A stretch of 64,000 nucleotides of DNA from Johnsonella ignava ATCC 51276 (GCF_000235445.1 NZ_JH378835.1:25536-89535); one strand, 5' to 3'. Positions 15,792 through 24,825 are shown, numbered from the stretch's first letter. The notes: a model not told the origin generated them from the letters alone. Made by a program: numbers and translations.

Positions 15792-17168
15792 TCATTTTTT
15801 AGGAACTCTCTTTACAAATTTTCCCATGCCAGGTTTTCCGGTAAATTCGCCGTTATCATAAACAAGATTGCCCCTTAAATAGGTCTGTACCGGATAACCG
15901 TGGAATTTCTTCCCTTCCCAGATAGTATGGTCATAATCGGAATGCATGTTTTTTACGCTTACTGTAAAGTCCTTATTCTTATCATATATTACTATGTCTG
16001 CATCCTTACCTACTCTGAGTTCTCCTTTCTGACTGCATCCGAAGATCTTTGCCGGATTTGTAGAGCAGAGGGCTACCGCCTGTGAAAAGGTGATCTTGCC
16101 TTTATTTGCCGCATCAAGCATATACGGATAAAGGTTTTCAACACCTGCACAGCCATTCGGTATTTTGGTAAAATCATCCTTACCCCAGTCTTTTTCATAA
16201 CTCTGGAAAGGACAGTGATCTGTTGCGACAGTATCTATGAGATCGGCTTTTATAGCCTGCCAAAGTGCATCCTGACTTTCCTGACCTTTCATAGGAGGTG
16301 AGCATACAAAATTGCGTCCGTCCTCTCTTTTATATACATCACATGTAAATTCAAGATACTGCGGGCAGGTTTCTATATAAACCTCGGCACCTTCTCTTTT
16401 CGCCTGGATACATGCCTCAAGCCCCTCTTTATCAGCCATATGCACTACATATAAAGGACCGTTAAGATGCTTTGCCCAATGAACGGCACGTCTGTCAGCC
16501 TCGGCTTCCACAAATTCAGGCCTGCTTAAATAATGATACCATGCTCCGGTTTTACCTTCCTTTAAAAACTGTTCTGTATACATATCTATAAGATCGGGAT
16601 TTTCGGCATGTATATTTACAAGTGCACCAAGCTCTCTTGCTCTTAAAAGCAGTCTTGCAAGAGTTCCGTCATCAACCATCATATTTTCTTTTTTATAAAC
16701 CAGAAAACACTTAAAGCTTGTAATACCCTCTTCAACCGCTTTTTCCATCTCCTTAAGTATCGCACCGTCATTAAGATTGGTTATACAGCAATGCGAAGCC
16801 CAATCTATACAGGCATCTTTTTCAAGAATTTCCTTTTTTGAATTAATAAGATCCATTATTGTGCCGCCGGCTCTTTGAACAGGATAGTCAAAAAGTGTGG
16901 TTACGCCTCCGCATGCGGCAGCTCTTGTGCCTGAAAGATAACTATCAGCAGATACCGTTCCTCCAAACGGCATCTGAAGATGTGTATGTACATCCATTGC
17001 TCCGGGAAGAACCAGCATTCCTGAAGCATCAACTGTTTTATCCGCTTCGCCTTCTATATTGAGTCCCATTTCAACTATCTTTTCATCTTTAACTGCTATA
17101 TCACATTTATACATGCCTTCAGTTGTAACCACTATTCCGTTTTTGATAATCAAATTATAATGTTTCAT
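15792..17168 (-). CDS. Dihydropyrimidinase (D-hydantoinase family)
   Basis: A 458-residue cyclic amidohydrolase that opens 5,6-dihydrouracil to N-carbamoyl-beta-alanine. It shows the binuclear-metal residues of the family: His61 and His63 in DVHTH, the lysine expected to be carboxylated (Lys153, SFKCFLVYK), histidines in NIHAEN and VVHMA, and the aspartate in ATDHCPF. Length and motifs fit dihydropyrimidinase better than allantoinase or dihydroorotase. It is flanked by PreA upstream and the ureidopropionase downstream, which completes the reductive uracil route. Confidence 0.92.
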   Translation of the reverse strand: MKHYNLIIKNGIVVTTEGMYKCDIAVKDEKIVEMGLNIEGEADKTVDASGMLVLPGAMDVHTHLQMPFGGTVSADSYLSGTRAAACGGVTTLFDYPVQRAGGTIMDLINSKKEILEKDACIDWASHCCITNLNDGAILKEMEKAVEEGITSFKCFLVYKKENMMVDDGTLARLLLRARELGALVNIHAENPDLIDMYTEQFLKEGKTGAWYHYLSRPEFVEAEADRRAVHWAKHLNGPLYVVHMADKEGLEACIQAKREGAEVYIETCPQYLEFTCDVYKREDGRNFVCSPPMKGQESQDALWQAIKADLIDTVATDHCPFQSYEKDWGKDDFTKIPNGCAGVENLYPYMLDAANKGKITFSQAVALCSTNPAKIFGCSQKGELRVGKDADIVIYDKNKDFTVSVKNMHSDYDHTIWEGKKFHGYPVQTYLRGNLVYDNGEFTGKPGMGKFVKRVPKK

Positions 17169-17241
17169 TTTTTAGCCTTCCTTTCATCAATAAATAATTA
17201 TTTAAATATACAGGCAGTTTCCACTTTAATTACGAACTTAC

Positions 17242-17466
17242 CTATAAATAACTCTCTTTAAGTAAAATATCATGTTTTGACTCGCTATCTTTCATAACCA
17301 GTTTTCCTGGCATTATACAGTTCATAACAGGACATACATTCAGACAGAGATGACAGCCTACACATTTTTCCTCATCAATTTCAGGTCTTCTTCTCTCATC
17401 ATCAAATATTATTGCCTGATGCCCCCCGTCAAAACATGAAACATAACATCTTTTACAGCCCGTGCA
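17242..17466 (-). pseudogene. preA: Out-of-frame C-terminal ferredoxin domain of PreA
   Basis: Read one frame over from the PreA gene, this stretch encodes about 75 residues starting KCTGCKRCYVSC and continuing with CVGCHLCLNVCPVMNC, i.e. two [4Fe-4S] motifs, ending at TAG 17242-17244. These are the C-terminal clusters every bacterial PreA should carry. No start codon or ribosome site precedes it, so it can be translated only if the frame is restored. One extra A at the AAAA run (17467-17470) would rejoin it to the main frame (N-E-E-K-C-T). Confidence 0.85.
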
Positions 17467-18497
17467 TTTTCCTCATTCACTTTTACAAGTATCTTATATG
17501 TTCTGTCAAGTTCATCGGCACCCACTATACTGTCAAGCGCTTTTCCGACTATATCCTCAACCTTTTTTATCCCGTAATCTTCCATATAAAATGACAAACC
17601 GCTTATCATATCTTCAACTATACGATAGCCATACTGCATTATGGCAGTCGTTACCTGGATATTTGAGGCACCAAGTAATAAAAACTCCACACAATCACGC
17701 CAGGTTTCTATCCCTCCTATACCTGTTAAAGGTATTGACTTAAGAAGCGGATCATGCTTTAAATCCGATATAAATCTAAGTGCTATCGGTTTTACCGCCG
17801 CTCCCGAATAACCTGACACCGAAGATTTTCCGTTTACCACCGGCATACCTATATTCAAATCCAGATCAATATTAGTAATTGATTTAACGGTGTTTATTGC
17901 CGCTATTCCCTTTGCACCGCCTTCAATCGCCGCCCTGGCAGGTATCTCCATATTTCCTATATTCGGAGTCATTTTAGCTATTACAGGCAGAGTCGTATTT
18001 GCAGACACAACTTCACAATAGTGTTTTACAAGTTCGGGACTTTGCCCTACATCGGAACCCATAGTAGATGAGGTCATCTGCGGGCATGAAAAATTACATT
18101 CTATCATATCGGAACCGGCTTTTTGCGCCTCTTTTGCAAGCACTGCCCATTCGTCATCATTGCTTCCCATTATACTGGCTACAATAACCTTTTCAGGAAA
18201 ATCTTTCTTAAGCCTTTTTATATATCCGAAATTCACTTCGTTAGGTTTATCGGATGTCATCTCCATATTTTTAAAACCTGTCCACGGAGTATTTTCTTTT
18301 GAAGCTATATCAAATCTTGGTGAACATTCATTTGGAATAAATACACTTATTGTTTTATAAAAAATACCTCCCCAACCACATTCAAGTGCCTTTGCACACA
18401 TTTCATAATTGCTGCCCACAGGAGAAGATGACAGGAAAAAAGGATTTTCACAATGAACTCCTAAAAAATCTATTGATAAGTCTCTTTTTAAAGTCAT
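17409..18497 (-). CDS. preA: Dihydropyrimidine dehydrogenase catalytic subunit PreA, truncated by frameshift
   Basis: PreA is the FMN-containing subunit that reduces uracil or thymine with electrons from PreT. The visible frame gives 362 residues of the dihydroorotate-dehydrogenase-like barrel, including SCPQMTSSTMGSDVGQ with the active-site region, VIAKMTPN and GIGGIETW. After residue 343 the frame shifts and runs 19 unrelated residues to a stop; the ferredoxin domain follows in another frame (17242-17466). The intact protein would be about 420 residues. The start overlaps the preT stop by 4 bases. Without the clusters electron flow from PreT should fail, so this is either an assembly error or a true lesion. 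Confidence 0.92.
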   Translation of the reverse strand: MTLKRDLSIDFLGVHCENPFFLSSSPVGSNYEMCAKALECGWGGIFYKTISVFIPNECSPRFDIASKENTPWTGFKNMEMTSDKPNEVNFGYIKRLKKDFPEKVIVASIMGSNDDEWAVLAKEAQKAGSDMIECNFSCPQMTSSTMGSDVGQSPELVKHYCEVVSANTTLPVIAKMTPNIGNMEIPARAAIEGGAKGIAAINTVKSITNIDLDLNIGMPVVNGKSSVSGYSGAAVKPIALRFISDLKHDPLLKSIPLTGIGGIETWRDCVEFLLLGASNIQVTTAIMQYGYRIVEDMISGLSFYMEDYGIKKVEDIVGKALDSIVGADELDRTYKILVKVNEENARAVKDVMFHVLTGGIRQ

Positions 18498-19741
18498 ACT
18501 TTACCTCCTGTTTTACATAAGCTGTCTAAGGATTTGAAATAATTAAGAATTTTTACTGCCGAAGCTTTTCCTTGGGCTACAGCCTCAACTACTGTAGCTC
18601 CTGAACTGTGAGCCGCATCGCCGCCTATAAAAATATTTTCTTTTTCTTTAATATCCTTAAATTCACTTACCTGCTCCTGACCTATAGCAAAAATAATGTG
18701 CTGTGCATTAAGTAAAAGTTCTGAATATCCATCTCTCCCCCTAAACCTTATGCCTTTTACTCTCCCTTCACTGCCTTTTATTTCTTCAGGTATAAAATTC
18801 GTTATTACCGGGATTCCCATTGACTGTACAAATTTAAGCTCATCTATATCCGCAGGTGCCTCTTCTATACTTCTTCTGTAAACTATTACAGCATTTTTGG
18901 CACCGAGCTGTTTTGCAGTACTTACACAATCCATAGCCACATTACCTCCGCCTATAACCACCACATCATCATTAAGCACTACCGATTTCGTATTACTTCT
19001 TGCCCTCTCTAAAAAGTCAAGTGCATACTCAACACCGCTAAATTCCTTTCCTTTTATATCAGGTTTTTTCGAGGACCAAAGTCCTATACCTATAAAAATC
19101 GCATCAAACTTATCTTTCAGGCTGTCAATGTTTTCCTTAGATATCTTTTCACCGAAATGAAATTTTACTCCAAGTCTTTTAATAAGCTCTATATCATGGT
19201 CAACAACTCTTTGGGGAAGTCTTGTCGGTGTAATTCCATGACTTAAAATACCTCCTGCAGAAGCTTTGCATTCATATATCTCTACACTTACCCCCTCAGC
19301 CGCAAGCTGTCTTGCACATGAAAGTGAAGCGGGTCCTGAACCTATACAGGCAACTTTCTTACCGCATAAGGGTTTTGCTTTGATAAAGTCCATCTTTCCC
19401 CGTTCTTCCTCTTCTATAAGAAATCTCTGAAGACTTCCTATTTTTATAGGTCTGTCAATTCCCACCCTGCTGCATGCTTTTTCACAAAGCCTGTCATATG
19501 GGCATATCCATGCACAGCATCCGCCCAGCGGATTGTTTTCACGTATCGTTTCTGCCGCCCCCTTTATATTTTTAAAGCGCAATGACCTTATAAACTTTGC
19601 AGGGTTTGTTGAAGCAGGACAATCCCGACTGCATGGAGCATCTTCACATAAAAGGCATCTTGAAGCTTCTTCCATAGCAGTTCTGTAATTAAAGCCCGTT
19701 TCAGCCTCCCGGGCATATGCTTTTTTAACAATATCGCTCAT
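18494..19741 (-). CDS. preT: NAD-dependent dihydropyrimidine dehydrogenase subunit PreT
   Basis: PreT takes electrons from NAD(P)H through FAD and Fe-S clusters and passes them to PreA. The 415-residue protein has an N-terminal cysteine-rich Fe-S region (CLLCEDAPCSRDCPA, then CCAWICPYDRLCEKAC). A first dinucleotide fold follows (CIGSGPASLSCA, about 131-142), then a second (VVIGGGNVAMDC) and a C-terminal FAD motif (FIGGDAAHSSGATVVEAVA). It resembles the small subunit of glutamate synthase, but linkage to preA fixes the call. It is the second gene of the operon. Confidence 0.93.
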   Translation of the reverse strand: MSDIVKKAYAREAETGFNYRTAMEEASRCLLCEDAPCSRDCPASTNPAKFIRSLRFKNIKGAAETIRENNPLGGCCAWICPYDRLCEKACSRVGIDRPIKIGSLQRFLIEEEERGKMDFIKAKPLCGKKVACIGSGPASLSCARQLAAEGVSVEIYECKASAGGILSHGITPTRLPQRVVDHDIELIKRLGVKFHFGEKISKENIDSLKDKFDAIFIGIGLWSSKKPDIKGKEFSGVEYALDFLERARSNTKSVVLNDDVVVIGGGNVAMDCVSTAKQLGAKNAVIVYRRSIEEAPADIDELKFVQSMGIPVITNFIPEEIKGSEGRVKGIRFRGRDGYSELLLNAQHIIFAIGQEQVSEFKDIKEKENIFIGGDAAHSSGATVVEAVAQGKASAVKILNYFKSLDSLCKTGGKV

Positions 19742-19779
19742 ATTTTTATTCCTTCCTCTTACCGTCTATGGTTCAAATA

Positions 19780-20304
19780 TCAATCTTTAAGTATTTTTGC
19801 AATTATCCAGTCTTTTTTATTACTTCCCCTGTTTCTCTTTTCAAAGATACTTTTATAAATAAATCTTCCTAAATAATCGCTTCCGACACCAACCAAATTT
19901 CCAAACAGCAGGCATATTAAAAGCATTTTCCAATTACCTCCTGAAGCAAATGTCGAAAACCCTCCTATAAATGTGCATGGCACAAATTTTGTAAGATCAC
20001 AATGTGCAAGATAACATATTACACCTGTAAAAAAGCCTGTACATATCCCGCTAAAAAGCGGTCCGTCCGATATAAGACTTCCAAGCATAATTACAATGCA
20101 GCCTATAAGCACTCCTGCATAATTACTGACCATAGATCTTATAAAACCGTTCTTTCCGCCGCCTGCAGTAAAATATGAGGTGCATCCGGCAAAACCTACC
20201 CAGCTTACAATAAGCGGTCCTGCATAGGCGGTGCTTATACCTGTCCATGTCCCTGCAACAATTGCACTTCCGACTGCTATTGAAAAAATATAGCCTGCAT
20301 CCAT
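19780..20304 (-). CDS. DUF1097-family membrane protein
   Basis: A 174-residue protein with about five to six hydrophobic helices resembling the DUF1097 family (E. coli YcdZ type), in which small Gly-rich helices carry a GGNWKMLLICLLFGNLVG-like stretch. Function of the family is not established. As first gene of the pyrimidine operon, with a strong GGAGG before its ATG, it may be a channel or uptake component for pyrimidine bases; no other permease is in the operon. That role is inference. Confidence 0.75.
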   Translation of the reverse strand: MDAGYIFSIAVGSAIVAGTWTGISTAYAGPLIVSWVGFAGCTSYFTAGGGKNGFIRSMVSNYAGVLIGCIVIMLGSLISDGPLFSGICTGFFTGVICYLAHCDLTKFVPCTFIGGFSTFASGGNWKMLLICLLFGNLVGVGSDYLGRFIYKSIFEKRNRGSNKKDWIIAKILKD

Positions 20305-20402
20305 GATTTATCCTCCTTTCCGTAAATGTAAAGCTTTAAGTCTAAAACCTTTTATATTTCACCTGATTCTTGAGCATAGAACTAAAGTAAAATATAAGAT
20401 TT

Positions 20403-20417
20403 TATAACTTTGTTATA
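20403..20417. promoter_or_regulatory. Inverted repeat TATAAC-TTT-GTTATA, candidate operator of the pyrimidine operon
   Basis: A perfect 6-bp inverted repeat with 3-base spacer lies just downstream of the predicted promoter, about 100 bases before the DUF1097 start codon, where a repressor would block early transcription. Confidence 0.5.
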
Positions 20418-20422
20418 AATAT

Positions 20423-20453
20423 ATTTTAGAGCATACAGGAAATGGCAAGTCAA
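20423..20453 (-). promoter_or_regulatory. Probable promoter of the pyrimidine operon
   Basis: On the minus strand TTGACT (20448-20453) is followed after 17-19 bases by TCTAAA/TAAAAT. The -10 is weak. The remaining part of 20507-20728, between terminator and MerR gene, is AT-rich with no gene. Confidence 0.45.
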
Positions 20454-20476
20454 TACGGGCAGTCTTAAAATTCAAT

Positions 20477-20506
20477 AAAAAAAGAGGGTAATTAAACATT
20501 ACCCTC
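20477..20506 (-). terminator. Terminator after the MerR-family gene
   Basis: A perfect 9-bp stem GAGGGTAAT/ATTACCCTC with a 5-base loop is followed on the minus strand by seven T residues. It separates the MerR gene from the pyrimidine operon, so these are two transcription units. Confidence 0.85.
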
Positions 20507-20728
20507 CCATTTGTTTATAAAACAAATCTTTATTTTTACAAAAAAACTATTATATACCCATATATTTACACAAAAACACTATTAATAATACTAGATTTTT
20601 ATAAATACCTTTGATATTTTTTTATTATTCTTACCAAGTCTTACTTTATCAAACTCTCCACCTGGTGAAGTGTTTTGTGAAATTACAGTATAAATTTTTT
20701 TATATGATTTTTTCTTATCGCTTTTTTC

Positions 20729-21583
20729 CTATTGCTTCTTTACAGGTATAATAATCTTTGTTATATGCATCATATTATTCCCTATATCTACCGGAGAAAC
20801 TATAAATTCTTCAGTGGAATGTCCTGCTATACTATAACCTTTCCTATCTATCCATCTTTTTAATGCCAGATAGGACTTAAATATATCTTTATAATCGCCT
20901 GCATGAACTAAAGTCGCAGCCTCAAATCCCCCGAACTTATGAACATTATCCATATCCTTACATTTGTTTTCAACCTGTATGGCAAATTCCACTTCACAGT
21001 CTTTTTGAAAAAATTGACCGAAAATTTCAGAATTATACGTTACAAAAATAGAACCGCATACACTTAGCTTCTCATTCCTTACATCTTCAATAATCTGTAT
21101 CCAATTTTCAAGGTTTACATCTTCATTTCTATAAGAATACATAATTTTCCGTCTGCTGTATAAAAATATCTCAGGTCTTTTTTCAATTGTTATTCTCTCT
21201 TCCGGATCCGAATCAATACTAAAGTATTTTTTTCCTGATAAAATATTCCTTAAAAATATCTCCGCCTCATTATGCTTGCGCTTTAATTCTTCAATTTCCT
21301 CACGCAGTCTGCCAAGCCTGATTTTCAGTATATATTCCATATGATCAAGTTTATTTTCTTTTAATATCTCTTTTATTTCGTTTAATGAAAATCCTAAAAA
21401 TCTAAGCCGTTTTATAATAAAAACTGCCCTAAGTTGTTCTCTGCTATAGTAGCGATAATGGCTGCCTTCTTTTCTAAGACTTGGTACTAAAACATCAATC
21501 TTATCATAATAACGAAGCGTTTTTACAGGAATTCTGCAGAGAGAGGACGTGTTCCCTATGGAATAGTACTTTTCTTTCATCAT
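20729..21583 (-). CDS. MerR-family transcriptional regulator with GyrI-like effector domain
   Basis: A 284-residue regulator with an N-terminal MerR winged helix (residues 5-75: LCRIPVKTLRYYDKIDVLVP, then YRYYSREQL), a coiled-coil helix (about 80-115) and a C-terminal GyrI/AraC-effector-like domain (about 130-284). The plan is that of BmrR-like multidrug sensors. AGGAGG precedes two adjacent ATG codons. It stands alone between the CNNM gene and the pyrimidine operon; whether it controls the latter is unknown. Confidence 0.87.
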   Translation of the reverse strand: MMKEKYYSIGNTSSLCRIPVKTLRYYDKIDVLVPSLRKEGSHYRYYSREQLRAVFIIKRLRFLGFSLNEIKEILKENKLDHMEYILKIRLGRLREEIEELKRKHNEAEIFLRNILSGKKYFSIDSDPEERITIEKRPEIFLYSRRKIMYSYRNEDVNLENWIQIIEDVRNEKLSVCGSIFVTYNSEIFGQFFQKDCEVEFAIQVENKCKDMDNVHKFGGFEAATLVHAGDYKDIFKSYLALKRWIDRKGYSIAGHSTEEFIVSPVDIGNNMMHITKIIIPVKKQ

Positions 21584-21804
21584 ATCTTTCCTCCTGATAT
21601 AATAAACAAACTCTCTTTAATGCTCTAAGTAATGTTAATCCTATAAATATTTCTATATACTTTTATTCCTCTTATACATTATACCAATAAAAATGTTTTT
21701 TACAAACTACCTTTTAAACAAATTTATTTTATAATCTTATATATATATGTTAAAAATTAACAATTAACAACCAATCGCAATTTATATTCAGACAAATCAA
21801 AATT

Positions 21805-23070
21805 TTACAGTTTCTGAGTCTTATTCAGCAGTTCAAGCCTCACCTTATCCACCCTCGCCTTATCCATCTTTTCAACAGTCAGGCTTACATCTCCTACCTT
21901 TATACCTTCCCTGACCTTGGGAATATGTTCAAGCTGTCCCATAACAAACCCTCCTATCGACTCATAATCATCAAGGCACAGGTTTGTTCCCAGTCTTTCA
22001 TTGATTTCATCAAGCTTTACAAAGCCGTCAAGCATATATATGCCTTCTCCCAGCTTCTTAAAACTGTCCTCCTCGTCAGTATCATATTCATCCCTTATCT
22101 CGCCGACTATCTCCTCAAGTATATCCTCCATTGTAACCATGCCGGCAGTTATCCCGTATTCATCAAGAACCACGGCAAGATTGCTGTATGATTTTTTCAT
22201 CTGCAGTAAAAGCTCCGACAACTTTTTATATTCATAAGTAAAAAGAGGCTTTCTCATATAATCCTTTATATAAAAATCCTCACTTTTATCATAAAGCAGC
22301 AGATCCTTTATATTTATTATACCTACTACATTGTCGGTACTGCCCTCATATACAGGCAGTCGTGTATACCTCTCCTGCCTGTATATTTCTATAATCTCAT
22401 CATATCCTGCATTTATATCTATAAATACCATGTCTATGCGCTGAACCATCACATCCTTTGCAAGCACTCCGGCAAAATCAAAAACATTATTTATAATATT
22501 TCTTTCTTCATTTTCAATCACTCCCTCTTCATGACTTACATTGACTATGGTCCTAAGTTCATCTTCAGTCATGGCTTCATTATTTTTTTTAACGTCAATT
22601 CCAAAAGCCTTTAATACCGCACTTGCAGCAATATTTACCGCAGCAATTACAGGTGTAAGTACAAATATAAGCCCGTATACAGGTGCGGCATATATAAGTA
22701 CAAGCACTTCAGCATTTTTTGTTGCAAAACTCTTAGGTGCTATCTCGCCGAATATAAGCACTAAAAATGTAAGTATTCCCGTTGCTGCACCTATTGAAGC
22801 ATTGCCGAACAGTTTTATAGTAATAGCGGTTAGAAGTGCCGAGGCTGAAAGATTTACTATATTATTGCCTATAAGCACCGCTGAAAGCATTTTTTCAGGC
22901 TTTTTCATTATCTTAAGTACAAGAACCGCATTTGTATTTCCCTTTGAGGCAAGGGTACGAAGCTTTATGTGGTTTGAACTTGTAAATGCCGTCTCCGCCG
23001 ATGAAAAAAAGCCTGAAAGACCTAAAAGTATTATAAGTATAACTATATGCCAAATCGTATGATTATCCAA
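21805..23070 (-). CDS. CNNM/CorC-family membrane protein with CBS pair
   Basis: A 421-residue protein with an N-terminal CNNM (DUF21) membrane domain of about four helices (residues 8-165, including GLSGFFSSAETAFTSSN), two CBS domains (about 205-325) and a C-terminal CorC_HlyC domain (about 335-418). The family takes part in magnesium or cobalt export and resistance. It follows the LspA-like gene by 14 bases and may be cotranscribed with clpX-lspA. The old label hemolysin has no support here. Confidence 0.9.
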   Translation of the reverse strand: MDNHTIWHIVILIILLGLSGFFSSAETAFTSSNHIKLRTLASKGNTNAVLVLKIMKKPEKMLSAVLIGNNIVNLSASALLTAITIKLFGNASIGAATGILTFLVLIFGEIAPKSFATKNAEVLVLIYAAPVYGLIFVLTPVIAAVNIAASAVLKAFGIDVKKNNEAMTEDELRTIVNVSHEEGVIENEERNIINNVFDFAGVLAKDVMVQRIDMVFIDINAGYDEIIEIYRQERYTRLPVYEGSTDNVVGIINIKDLLLYDKSEDFYIKDYMRKPLFTYEYKKLSELLLQMKKSYSNLAVVLDEYGITAGMVTMEDILEEIVGEIRDEYDTDEEDSFKKLGEGIYMLDGFVKLDEINERLGTNLCLDDYESIGGFVMGQLEHIPKVREGIKVGDVSLTVEKMDKARVDKVRLELLNKTQKL

Positions 23071-23084
23071 ATCAGCTCCTATGT

Positions 23085-23672
23085 CTATATCTTTACAGCT
23101 GCATGCAGCATACTTCCAAGCAGTATATATACATCAGCCATATTAAATACTATTCTCTTTAATACTGAAACATTTATATTAATATAATCAACAACATAGC
23201 CTCTCTTGAACCTGTCATAAATATTGCTTAGTGCACCTGCTACAATAAGGCTTAATGATATATTATGCAAAAATCCTTTTTTAAGTTTAATTCCTTTGTA
23301 AAGGCAATTCATTATATGAATTGTTATAAGTACCGGAAGATATTTCACTATACCGCTGCCCTCAAATATTCCCATTGAAAAACCTTTATTCCGGCAGCTG
23401 TAAATCAGGATTTTTTCATTTTTAAATAATTCGTGATTCTTTTTAATATTATTTTTTTTAATATTATTTTCTTTGATAATATCTTCTTTAATATTATTTT
23501 TTTTATATGTCTTTTTATTTTTAAAATGTCCGATACAGGGTATTTTAAAAGGTTTAGGCAGGCTTTTTTGAGGCAGCCTTTCAATCCTGTTTTTTACAAG
23601 AATATCGACACCTGATAATAACACTGCTATTATATAGTATAGCAGCTGTTCACAATGATTAGTTTTTTGCAT
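23085..23672 (-). CDS. lspA: Signal peptidase II-like protein with Lys/Asn-rich insertion
   Basis: The C-terminal half carries lipoprotein signal peptidase motifs: NKGFSMGIF, AGALSNIYDRFKRGYVVDYI and FNMADVYILLG, whose aspartates in VVDYI and FNMAD match the catalytic pair of the aspartyl protease LspA. The N-terminal helix is separated from the rest by about 40 residues rich in Lys, Asn and Ile, with repeated KNNIK units absent from usual LspA (about 150-170 residues). The protein is about 195 residues. The start is uncertain (23672 or 23690); the upper one overlaps the clpX stop region. Function is likely conserved if the insertion forms a cytoplasmic or outside loop. Confidence 0.75.
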   Translation of the reverse strand: MQKTNHCEQLLYYIIAVLLSGVDILVKNRIERLPQKSLPKPFKIPCIGHFKNKKTYKKNNIKEDIIKENNIKKNNIKKNHELFKNEKILIYSCRNKGFSMGIFEGSGIVKYLPVLITIHIMNCLYKGIKLKKGFLHNISLSLIVAGALSNIYDRFKRGYVVDYININVSVLKRIVFNMADVYILLGSMLHAAVKI

Positions 23673-24825
23673 GTATACTTCTGCCTTCATCTATTCTCAT
23701 GCTTATGCCGGGACCGCCTTTTTTCTCAAGATATGCACCCGTTATTACCACCTTGCCTATATTCGGATCTTTAGGTATCTCATACATTATATCAAGCATA
23801 AACTCCTCTATTATTGAACGCAGTGCTCTTGCTCCCGTATTTTTCTTTATAGCTTCATGTGCTATCCACTCAAGTGCATCATCGTCAAACTCAAGCTTTA
23901 CACCGTCAAGCTCAAGCAGCCTTATATATTGTTTTAATATAGCATTTTTAGGTTCTTTTAATACCTTTACAAGATCCTCTTTTTTAAGTTTTGCCAAAGT
24001 TACAAGTATAGGAAGTCTTCCTAAAAACTCGGGTATCATACCGAATTTTCTTATGTCATCATTTGAGGCATATTTTAATATGTCTTCATTATCATATTTG
24101 TCTTTAAGCTCTGAGTTAAAACCCATAAGACTTTTTTTATTAAGTCTTTCCTTTATTATATCTTCAAGATCCGGAAAAGCTCCTCCGCATATAAACAGTA
24201 TATTATCAGTATTTACACTGTAAAGCGGAGACATTGCATTTTTCTGGTTTGAGCCCACAGGCACATCAACTCTGCTGCCTTCAAGAAGTTTTAAAAGCTC
24301 CTGCTGTACGCTCTCGCCGCTTACATCTCTTGAACTCGTACTTTTCTTTTTTGCTATTTTATCTATCTCATCTATAAATACTATGCCGCATTGTGCCCTC
24401 TCTACATTATTGCCTGCTGCTGCAAGAAGCTTTGAGATTACACTTTCTATATCATCACCTATATATCCCGCTTCTGTAAGTGATGTTGCATCCGCAATCG
24501 CAAGCGGCACATTTAAAAGCTTGGCTATGGTTTTTACAAGATAAGTTTTTCCGCTTCCGGTAGGACCTATCATAAGTATATTTGACTTTTCTATCCTGAC
24601 ATTCCCCGATGTCTGTGCCTTTGTGCTTTTTATATTGTCTCCCTCAACCGGACGACTTTTGTCGGCAGTATTTGCCTTCGGTCTTCTCTGTTCAAGAAAT
24701 ACTCGTTTATAATGATTATAAACCGCAACCGCAAGAACTTTTTTTGCCTTATCCTGCCCTATAACATATTCATCAAGCCTCTCTTTAATTATATGTGGTG
24801 CAGGCACATCCTTCATACTGAACAT
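23659..24825 (-). CDS. clpX: ClpX AAA+ ATPase domain (separated from its zinc finger by a frameshift)
   Basis: ClpX unfolds substrates and feeds them to ClpP. This 388-residue frame has the full AAA+ module: the DEYVIGQDKAK start, Walker A GPTGSGKT, the pore-loop region TSLTEAGYIGDDIE, Walker B IVFIDEIDKI and sensor-2 GARALRSI. The zinc-binding domain expected at the N-terminus is encoded just upstream in another frame (24813-25238). Adding one A to the A7 run at 24847-24853 would join them into one protein. As written, ATG at 24816 overlaps the upstream stop as ATGA, so reinitiation is possible. An IGF-type ClpP loop is not obvious; FGM occurs at the expected place. Confidence 0.9.
   Translation of the reverse strand: MFSMKDVPAPHIIKERLDEYVIGQDKAKKVLAVAVYNHYKRVFLEQRRPKANTADKSRPVEGDNIKSTKAQTSGNVRIEKSNILMIGPTGSGKTYLVKTIAKLLNVPLAIADATSLTEAGYIGDDIESVISKLLAAAGNNVERAQCGIVFIDEIDKIAKKKSTSSRDVSGESVQQELLKLLEGSRVDVPVGSNQKNAMSPLYSVNTDNILFICGGAFPDLEDIIKERLNKKSLMGFNSELKDKYDNEDILKYASNDDIRKFGMIPEFLGRLPILVTLAKLKKEDLVKVLKEPKNAILKQYIRLLELDGVKLEFDDDALEWIAHEAIKKNTGARALRSIIEEFMLDIMYEIPKDPNIGKVVITGAYLEKKGGPGISMRIDEGRSIHAKN

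Noticed and set aside
15792..17168. Allantoinase in a purine pathway
   Set aside because: Linkage to preA/preT and the carboxylated-lysine motif fit dihydropyrimidinase; no ureide genes are nearby.
23433..23615. Plus-strand open frame of repeated IIFFNI units
   Set aside because: It is the antisense of the Lys/Asn-rich insertion of the LspA-like gene; AT-rich repeats keep all frames open.
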